A stretch of DNA of 10,724 nt from Dehalococcoidia bacterium (GTDB lineage Bacteria > Chloroflexota > Dehalococcoidia > SZUA-161), in the NCBI GenBank assembly GCA_014859215.1, contig JACUUS010000069.1, positions 1-10,724 of the forward strand, written 5' to 3'. The notes beneath the pieces were generated by a model. That model saw nothing but the letters and a program-made list of their open reading frames with translations. It was not told the DNA's origin and did not search any database. Shown piece after piece: positions 5,968 through 10,724 of this stretch (position 1 is its first letter; the number at the start of each line of letters is the position of its first letter). A program made the position numbers and the translations under genes.

Positions 5968-6675
5968 GTGGAAACCGGAGCACTGGTGGTATTCGTGACC
6001 GTCGGCAGTGATGAGGAGGCCGGCAAGATATCCGAATCTGTGCTGAGCCGCCGAAAAGCCGCTTGCGTTAATATTGTTAAGGGGGTGGAATCCCTGTACT
6101 GGTGGGAAGGCAGTATTCATCATGACAGGGAGAACCTCCTTATCATCAAGACGAGAACTGACCTTTTCGAAGAGTTGATGGACGTGGTCAGGAAGACACA
6201 CAGCTACGAGGTGCCGGAGATTATTGCCTTGCCTGTCGTCCAGGGAAACCCTGATTACCTTGCCTGGATCGGTAAGGAAACGATACCCGATGAAAGAAGA
6301 GTGGAAATCATCATCGGGGATCTCGCTTTGGCAGCCTTGCTCAATGACTCCAGCACGGCGAAGCAGGTATGGGAAGCCCTTCCGCTTACTTCACAGGCCA
6401 ACGTATGGGGAGAGGAGGCCTATTTCCAGATACCTGTAAGAGCGGGGCTCGAGGAAGACGCCAGGGAAATCCTGGAACTGGGCGAAATAGCCTACTGGCC
6501 TGAAGGAAGAGCTCTCTGTCTGTTTTTCGGAAAAACTCCCGCCGGCAAAGGGGATGATATCCGCGCGATCAGCCCGGTCAATGTCATCGGCAGGGTTCAG
6601 GGCACCCCTGATCTCTACAGGAAAACGCTGCGGAAGCTCGAGCGGGGCGAGATTATTACGATCAGGGGTTTGTGA
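5968..6675 (+). CDS. Fusion of CutA1 and a cyclophilin-like (TM1367-type) domain
   Basis: The 235-residue product starts at GTG 5968, five bases after SD AAGGGAGG, which overlaps the previous stop. Residues 1-105 are a complete CutA1 protein: VVFVTVGSDEEAGKISESVLSRRKAACVNIV, then SLYWWEGSI, then HSYEVPEIIALPVVQGNPDYLAWI. CutA1 is a ferredoxin-like trimer linked with divalent-metal tolerance. Residues 111-235 form a second domain of the bacterial/archaeal cyclophilin-like family (TM1367 type). Its marks are VEIIIGD, LNDSSTAKQVWEALPL, NVWGEEAYFQIPV, GEIAYWPEGRALCLFFGKTPA and ISPVNVIGRV. The linker is only about five residues, and no stop or frame change lies between the two. Each domain is normally a separate small protein. 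The fusion would place three cyclophilin-like domains on a CutA trimer. No enzymatic role is proven for either family in this setting. Confidence 0.88.
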   Translation: METGALVVFVTVGSDEEAGKISESVLSRRKAACVNIVKGVESLYWWEGSIHHDRENLLIIKTRTDLFEELMDVVRKTHSYEVPEIIALPVVQGNPDYLAWIGKETIPDERRVEIIIGDLALAALLNDSSTAKQVWEALPLTSQANVWGEEAYFQIPVRAGLEEDAREILELGEIAYWPEGRALCLFFGKTPAGKGDDIRAISPVNVIGRVQGTPDLYRKTLRKLERGEIITIRGL

Positions 6676-7643
6676 TGGCTTCGAACAGGAAATCACAGGA
6701 GCCCGCCGGTGGAGGGTTCGAAAGACCCGGCATCTTCAGGCCGCCGAGCGAGAGGAACAGCTACTTTCTACCGCTTACCAGAGGCTGCTCCAACAGCACC
6801 TGCACTTTCTGCGGACTGTATGGCGCGAAGCTCAGGATGAGAGCGGTTGCGGAAGCCAGGCAGGAAATTGACGCTCTCGCTCTCTTCATGAAGCATGGCC
6901 TGCGAATCCCGGAGATCGATCACGTGGTCTATGCCGTGGCGCAGCAATGGGATGGCAGGCGAGTTTTCCTTCAGGATGGAGACGCGCTTGTTTATCCGCA
7001 TCCGGGGCTGGTCGAAGTCCTCCGCCACCTGAACGAGAAATTCCCCGACCTTGAGCGAATAGGGACTTATGCCACCCCCCAGGACATTCTGCGCAGAACG
7101 CGGGAAGAGCTCATCGCACTGAGAGAGCAGAAGCTCTCCATTCTCTACGTGGGAGTAGAGAGCGGAGATGACGAAGTACTGCTCAGAATCAGGAAGGGAG
7201 TAGACCATGATCAGATAGTGGCGGCTGGAAGGAAGGCGAAGGAAGCAGGTCTGGTCCTTTCCTTAACCGTCATCCTGGGTCTCGGAGGTGTCGGGGGAAG
7301 CAGAAGGCATGTCCTGGAAACCGCCAGGGTGTTGAGTGAGATCGACCCCGAATATGTGGGGGCTTTGACTTTGACTCTCGTTCCCGGCACCCCTTTATGG
7401 GAGGACTGGAAGCAGGGTACTTTTTAGGCCATTTCTCCCTTCGAATCGCTGGCTGAGCTGAAGGGGTTGGTCGAGCATGCGGTCTTCTCGGACTGCTTTT
7501 TCAGCTCGATGCACGCCTCCAATTATCTATCAGTGCGGGGCTCTCTGCCTGCGGATAAGGACAAGATGCTGGCCCAACTGGAGAGTGTTCTTGCCAGGCG
7601 TGATCCTGCTCTCTTACGCCCTGAATTCCTGAGGGGGCTCTAG
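6675..7643 (+). pseudogene. Radical SAM protein interrupted by an in-frame amber codon
   Basis: The frame starts at ATG 6675 (TGATG overlap with the previous stop, SD AGGGG 6664-6668). Residues 1-250 run to TAG 7425-7427. The same frame then continues without a gap for 71 more residues to TAG 7641-7643. The radical SAM cluster motif is RGCSNSTCTFC with C38, C43 and C46 (spacing CX4CX2C, seen in one family of oxygen-independent radical SAM proteins). Further motifs are VFLQDGDALVYPHP, ILYVGVESGDDEVLLRIRKG and LVPGTPLWEDWKQGTF. After the amber codon the frame resumes with ISPFESLAELKGLVEH, SSMHASNYLSVRG and ALLRPEFLRGL, which is the expected C-terminus of the family. This points to a point nonsense mutation. 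CAG, AAG or GAG would each need one change. Truncation at residue 250 might leave a folded but incomplete barrel. The substrate is unknown. Confidence 0.8.
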
Positions 7644-7659
7644 CCGGAGGAGGTTGAAG

Positions 7660-8460
7660 ATGACGGTGCAGGATGAAATAACGCGGGCTGTTAGTGAGCT
7701 TGCCGGAAGCAGTCATGCTATAGCTCTGACTGGCGCAGGCATCTCGACCGAGTCAGGTATTCCTGATTATAGAGGACCGAAGGGCGTCTGGACGCTTGAC
7801 AAGCAGGCTGAAGCTAAGGCCTACGAAAGATACGAGATGTTCCTCGGAAACCCGCGGCATTACTGGGAGGAGATGCTGAGCGGGCAGGGAGCTCATGGGG
7901 CGTTCTATGCCGCACTGAGGTATGCCCAGCCCAATCCCGGTCATCGTGCGCTGGCGGAGCTTGAGAGAGTCGGTGTTCTCAAGCATGTGATTACCCAGAA
8001 TATTGACGGTTTGCATCGGAGGGCGGGGAGCAGGAACGTGGTCGAGTATCATGGGAGCGTTGACAGGATAAGGTGCCCTGCGTGCGGGAGCAGGCGCGGC
8101 TTTGAATCCGTAACTCCCGGCAATCTGCCGCCTTACTGCACGTGCGGTGGAGTGATGAAGTACGATGTGGTGCATTTCAAGGAACCGATTCCTTTCGATG
8201 TGATGGAAGAGGCGGAGCACCAGGCAAGGGTGTGCGACATCATGCTGATATGCGGCACATCAGCAGTTGTGTATCCATTCGCTGCTCTTCCCCGTACCGC
8301 GAAGCTGGGCGGCAAATCGACCATAAGCATAATTGAGGTGAATGCGGAGCCCACGCCCCTCACGCTGGAGGGCGTGACCGACTATTTCATTCAGGGTAAG
8401 ACGGGTGAGATATTGCCGGAAATCGCGGCGGCGGTGCGCAAGATAAAGGCGGGGGAGTAG
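7660..8460 (+). CDS. Sir2-family NAD-dependent protein deacylase (sirtuin)
   Basis: The 266-residue protein starts at ATG 7660, six bases after SD GGAGGAGG (7646-7653); TTG 7654 overlaps too close to the SD. Sirtuin motifs are complete: NAD-binding ALTGAGISTESGIPDYRG (22-39), TQNIDGLH (112-119), and catalytic H131 in VEYHGS. A Zn site follows, with C139, C142 (CPAC) and C160, C162 (CTC, one residue tighter than the usual CX2C). GTSAVVYPFAALP and IEVNAEPTPL bind the ribose and adenine. The usual FGE after the zinc site reads FKE (VHFKEPIP). The enzyme removes acyl groups from protein lysines while consuming NAD+, in the cytoplasm. It is last in the operon, 16 bases after the radical SAM frame. 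The acyl group preferred is not decided by the sequence; the class-III Tyr/Arg pair could not be identified by eye. Confidence 0.93.
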   Translation: MTVQDEITRAVSELAGSSHAIALTGAGISTESGIPDYRGPKGVWTLDKQAEAKAYERYEMFLGNPRHYWEEMLSGQGAHGAFYAALRYAQPNPGHRALAELERVGVLKHVITQNIDGLHRRAGSRNVVEYHGSVDRIRCPACGSRRGFESVTPGNLPPYCTCGGVMKYDVVHFKEPIPFDVMEEAEHQARVCDIMLICGTSAVVYPFAALPRTAKLGGKSTISIIEVNAEPTPLTLEGVTDYFIQGKTGEILPEIAAAVRKIKAGE

Positions 8461-8504
8461 CCCGCTTGCCTGTCCGGCCCGGCGTCAAGCCCGAAGCGTC
8501 CTCA

Positions 8505-9005
8505 CTACCTGCCCCATTCTCGCCAGAATATGTAACCGACAGATGATACCAGGAGTAAGAGGAGAATGCCCGCTGCGACAATACCCGCTGTAACCCAGAC
8601 AGGGGTACCCGCCCCCGGCTCGGTGCTTGAAGATGAGGCTGTCAGGTCCAGCCTGACCGTTTCTCCAAATCGCAGCACCGCTGACTGGTCCGCGACAGTC
8701 TTGCCTACTCTGAAAGTCACCACCGAACCGTCTGGAAAAGACTCGCCAGCCAACCTGTGTATGGTTATCGAATAGGTGGAGGGCCCGGAGCGTGCGGGGG
8801 TCAGGTTTGTGTACTCTCTGCCATCCAGCTGCGCTGTGATCACGGTGCCATCGGGCACTTCCTTCCCGTCGAGCTTGACGAGTCCCGAGAATGAGCACCA
8901 ATCCCCGTCACCCGCGGACGCAGAGCCCGCAGGCACAAGCGCAAGCACAGCCGCGACCAGTGCGGCCAGCAATAACTTCTCGAGCTTCCTCTGTGTGCAA
9001 CTCAT
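8505..9005 (-). CDS. Secreted protein with C-terminal membrane anchor
   Basis: Read on the minus strand from ATG at 9005 to TAG at 8505, the protein has 166 residues. It opens with a signal peptide (basic MSCTQRKLEK, hydrophobic 11-25, SASA cleavage site after residue 31). A mostly beta ectodomain follows (about 36-122), with two similar Asp-Gly turns, KEVPDGTVITAQLDG and ESFPDGSVVTFRVG, each preceding beta strands. This resembles the small beta-sandwich repeat domains of bacterial and archaeal surface proteins. After a Ser-rich linker (TASSSSTEPGAG), a single membrane helix (136-160) and a short cytoplasmic tail WREWGR finish it. It should sit outside the cytoplasmic membrane as a single-pass protein. 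No SD site precedes the ATG; the coding strand instead reads CCTCCT there. A GTG at 9062 in the same frame would destroy the signal peptide. Convergent with the sirtuin gene, with a gap of 44 bases and no clear terminator. Confidence 0.75.
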   Translation of the reverse strand: MSCTQRKLEKLLLAALVAAVLALVPAGSASAGDGDWCSFSGLVKLDGKEVPDGTVITAQLDGREYTNLTPARSGPSTYSITIHRLAGESFPDGSVVTFRVGKTVADQSAVLRFGETVRLDLTASSSSTEPGAGTPVWVTAGIVAAGILLLLLVSSVGYIFWREWGR

Positions 9006-9028
9006 GTCAGGAGGATTGGTGAGATTTG

Positions 9029-9057
9029 TTGTTACGGATTGCAGCGCTATGTATAAT
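9029..9057 (+). promoter_or_regulatory. Promoter of the helical membrane protein gene
   Basis: TTGTTA (9029-9034), a 17-base spacer and a perfect TATAAT (9052-9057). The predicted start near 9064 leaves a leader of about 31 bases before ATG 9095. The promoter lies in the divergent gap between the secreted-protein gene and this gene. Confidence 0.7.
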
Positions 9058-9061
9058 ACCA
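9053..9061 (-). promoter_or_regulatory. Extended -10 promoter of the secreted-protein gene
   Basis: On the minus strand the sequence reads TGGTATTAT: an extended -10 TGn followed by TATTAT (9058-9053), overlapping the plus-strand TATAAT. No good -35 is present, as is allowed for extended -10 promoters. Transcription would begin near 9046, leaving about 40 bases before the ATG at 9005. Confidence 0.45.
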
Positions 9062-9094
9062 CACAACGACGTATGCTGGAGCGGACTGAGAATT

Positions 9095-9490
9095 ATGGAC
9101 GACGCCGAGACTCGCGAAATCGAAACCATCAGGGCTCTTGTGGAGTACACATGGAAACAGGAGAATATCGACAGGATCAGCGCGGAAATTCGAGAGTACA
9201 TCGAGCGAATTGTCACTGAGGTCAGAGAGCAAATCGCCGGGCGGGTCCTCCCCGAAACGATAGACGAGCTCGAAACACGGATAGCGGCCAAAATAAGAGG
9301 AGAAATCCGGGATATTCTCCAGAACGAATTCAGGCAGGCCGAGCCGGACATGAATAGCCGCGAATTAGCCGGAACCGCCGTGATTCAGAGGAATCGGGTG
9401 CCGGCAAAGGTACTCCTGGCTTTAGGCCTCAGCTTTGCCGGAATCGGGATCGGGATCGCTATAGCCGCCCTTGCTGGGCTTATGCGTTGA
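9095..9490 (+). CDS. Helical (coiled-coil) protein with C-terminal membrane anchor
   Basis: The 131-residue product starts at ATG 9095, the first in-frame ATG after the predicted transcription start near 9064. Its SD is weak (GGAG 9078-9081 is 13 bases away, GAG closer). Residues 5-80 are charged and helical with Ile/Leu at 3-4 residue spacing, and hold two similar stretches, NIDRISAEIREYIERIVTEV and TIDELETRIAAKIRGEIRDI, split by a GRVLP turn (49-53). A linker (81-104) leads to a glycine-rich membrane helix VLLALGLSFAGIGIGIAIAA (about 106-125), only a few residues from the end. The layout is that of a tail-anchored membrane protein with a cytoplasmic coiled coil. I do not recognise the family and propose no function. 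It lies 47 bases before the dehydrogenase gene and may be co-transcribed with it. Confidence 0.65.
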   Translation: MDDAETREIETIRALVEYTWKQENIDRISAEIREYIERIVTEVREQIAGRVLPETIDELETRIAAKIRGEIRDILQNEFRQAEPDMNSRELAGTAVIQRNRVPAKVLLALGLSFAGIGIGIAIAALAGLMR

Positions 9491-9537
9491 ATGTCCCCGG
9501 TCCGAGCCCGGTAGACCGCTTAAATGAAAGAGGGAGT

Positions 9538-10539
9538 ATGAGCAAGGTCCTTATTCTGGCCCCATTCAGCGATACGCAGCTCGAAAGACTGCGGTCTCGA
9601 CTGGAGGTCATGTACGAAAGCTGGATGGATACGGGCAAACTTCTTTCATCTGAGCAGTTCATCGAACGGTTAGAAGGGGATGGCATAGATTTTCTTGTCG
9701 TCGAGGCTGACTTTGTTCAGCGTGATGTTTTTGAGAAAGTAAGCAGACTTCAGTTGCTTGGCGTATGCCGGGGGGACGCCTTTCAGATTGACGTCCAGGC
9801 AGCCACAGACAATGGCGTACTGGTAGTAAACACCCCGGCCAGGAACGCCACGGCCGTTGCCGAGCTGACGGTGGGACTGATGCTCTCGCTGGCGAGGAGG
9901 ATCACTGAAGCTCACGATATGGTGCGGTCCGGTCGGTGGGTGGACCCGACCGCCGCCTATTTCTCGATGCGAGGTTCCGAGCTTTCCGGCAAGACGATTG
10001 GTATTATCGGGTTCGGCGCCATCGGGCGGAAGGTAGCGAAATTCGTGAGCGCTTTTGATACGGCCGTTCTGGCCTGTGACCCCTACATCACAGCCGAGCA
10101 GATGGGTGACTGCGGCGCTGAAAAGGTCTCTCTTGATCAGTTGATGAGTGTATCTGATTACGTGTCTATACACTGCTCTACCATAGCCGGGACGGTCGGA
10201 CTCATTAATGAGCGTAGAATCGCCATGATGAAGCAGACCGCATACCTGGTAAACGCCGCGAGTTCCTACGTCATTGATGAGGAAGCCCTCTTCACGGCCC
10301 TCAAAGAGAGGCGCATTGCGGGGGCAGGTTTCGATGTGTACAGCTCCTGGCCGGTGCGGGCCGACAGCCCGCTGCTCACACTGGACAATGTAGTGCTTAC
10401 TCCGCATATCGGCGGCGCTACAGCCGAGACCATTGAGCGTCATTCGACCATGATAGCGGACGACATTGAGAGATACCTGAACGGGGAACGGCCGTTGCAT
10501 CTGCTCAATCCAGAGATATGGGGACGAAGTGCCGGATAA
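9538..10539 (+). CDS. D-isomer 2-hydroxyacid dehydrogenase family protein, altered active site
   Basis: The 333-residue protein starts at ATG 9538, after a GAGG-containing SD (9530-9533). A TTG at 9487 would add 17 unlikely residues. The split catalytic domain (1-100 and 290-333) surrounds an NAD-binding Rossmann domain with GFGAIGRKVAKF (158-169) and acidic D181 (ACDPY), favouring NAD(H). NTPARNATAVAELTVGLMLSLAR (98-120) and LTPHIGGATAET (287-298) are typical of the phosphoglycerate-dehydrogenase-like group. Of the usual catalytic Arg, Glu and His, only H290 is present. The NxxRG motif reads NAASSY, putting S242 at the Arg, and the DVxxxEP motif reads DVYSSWP, putting W271 at the Glu. It may be a divergent subfamily with another chemistry or a binding protein. 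The FGGY kinase gene overlaps its end by 11 bases, suggesting joint action on a sugar or polyol acid. Confidence 0.88.
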   Translation: MSKVLILAPFSDTQLERLRSRLEVMYESWMDTGKLLSSEQFIERLEGDGIDFLVVEADFVQRDVFEKVSRLQLLGVCRGDAFQIDVQAATDNGVLVVNTPARNATAVAELTVGLMLSLARRITEAHDMVRSGRWVDPTAAYFSMRGSELSGKTIGIIGFGAIGRKVAKFVSAFDTAVLACDPYITAEQMGDCGAEKVSLDQLMSVSDYVSIHCSTIAGTVGLINERRIAMMKQTAYLVNAASSYVIDEEALFTALKERRIAGAGFDVYSSWPVRADSPLLTLDNVVLTPHIGGATAETIERHSTMIADDIERYLNGERPLHLLNPEIWGRSAG

Positions 10540-10724
10540 ATATCTCCTTTCCGTCGACGCTGGTTCAAGCGGAGGCCGGGCTCACATCATCGACCTGCGG
10601 GGTAACGTAGTTGCATCGGCCAGCCGCGACTGGTCCTACACGGTGCCTGAGGGCGCAGGTCCGCTGGCCAAAGAGTTTGATCCGGAGGAGTTCTGGAATA
10701 CCATATGCACGCTTATCCGGGAGA
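10529..10724 (+). CDS. FGGY-family carbohydrate kinase, N-terminal part
   Basis: The frame starts at GTG 10529 inside the end of the dehydrogenase gene, five bases after GGGG (10520-10523), and runs off the right edge after 65 codons. The start MPDKYLLSVDAGSSGGRAHIID matches the first phosphate-binding motif of FGGY kinases (usually D-x-GT-S-x-R, here DAGSSGGR, with D10). Further along it reads SASRDWSYTVPEGAGPLAKEFDPEEFW, typical of the xylulokinase/AI-2-kinase-like branch. FGGY kinases phosphorylate sugars and polyols with ATP. The substrate cannot be told from the fragment. The 11-base overlap implies translational coupling to the dehydrogenase. Confidence 0.85.
   Translation, partial: MPDKYLLSVDAGSSGGRAHIIDLRGNVVASASRDWSYTVPEGAGPLAKEFDPEEFWNTICTLIRE

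Noticed and set aside
7425..7427. Pyrrolysine insertion at the amber codon
   Set aside because: TAG ends several other genes here, often next to another start, and no pyl gene is in the window. A nonsense mutation is simpler.
9670..10500. Minus-strand open frame (276 codons) opposite the dehydrogenase
   Set aside because: The plus-strand frame encodes a clear hydroxyacid dehydrogenase; the antisense translation shows no motifs.

Overview
The window looks like a piece of a moderately GC-rich bacterial chromosome. Genes are tightly packed, TTG and GTG starts are common, Shine-Dalgarno (SD) sites are strong, and promoters are sigma70-like, several with an extended -10. The gene set (stand-alone CoA-ligase alpha subunit, FAH-fold enzyme, cyclophilin-like domain, radical SAM protein, secreted single-helix-anchored protein, hydroxyacid dehydrogenase next to an FGGY kinase) would suit an anaerobic Chloroflexota (Dehalococcoidia-like) or Bacillota lineage. 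That is a guess from gene content. No rRNA, tRNA, CRISPR array, transposase or integrase was recognised.

Left part (1-1650): the last 20 codons of an unidentified gene and its terminator; a gene-poor stretch with a good promoter and two perfect hairpins (possible small RNA or attenuator); a GyrI-like protein that appears to lack its middle; and a MarR-family regulator with its own extended -10 promoter and an intrinsic terminator.

Middle part (1697-5011): four translationally coupled genes. These are an NDP-forming acyl-CoA synthetase alpha subunit, a small PLDc_N membrane protein, an ABC ATPase and an ABC-2 permease. The last three match the Bacillus subtilis yxlE-yxlF-yxlG order.

Right-middle part (5143-8460): a second operon behind a TATAAT promoter. 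It holds a fumarylacetoacetate hydrolase (FAH)-family enzyme, a CutA/cyclophilin-like fusion, a radical SAM gene split by an in-frame amber codon, and a sirtuin. A convergent gene for a secreted membrane-anchored protein (9005-8505) follows.

Right end (9029-10724): a divergent promoter region whose -10 elements overlap on the two strands drives a C-terminally anchored helical protein. After it come a 2-hydroxyacid dehydrogenase homologue that lacks two of three usual catalytic residues and the start of an FGGY sugar kinase, overlapping the dehydrogenase by 11 bases.

No complete, obviously new multi-gene system is visible. The most notable points are the CutA/cyclophilin fusion, the amber-interrupted radical SAM gene, the internally deleted GyrI-like gene, the catalytically altered dehydrogenase beside a kinase, and the structured non-coding stretch at 178-314.
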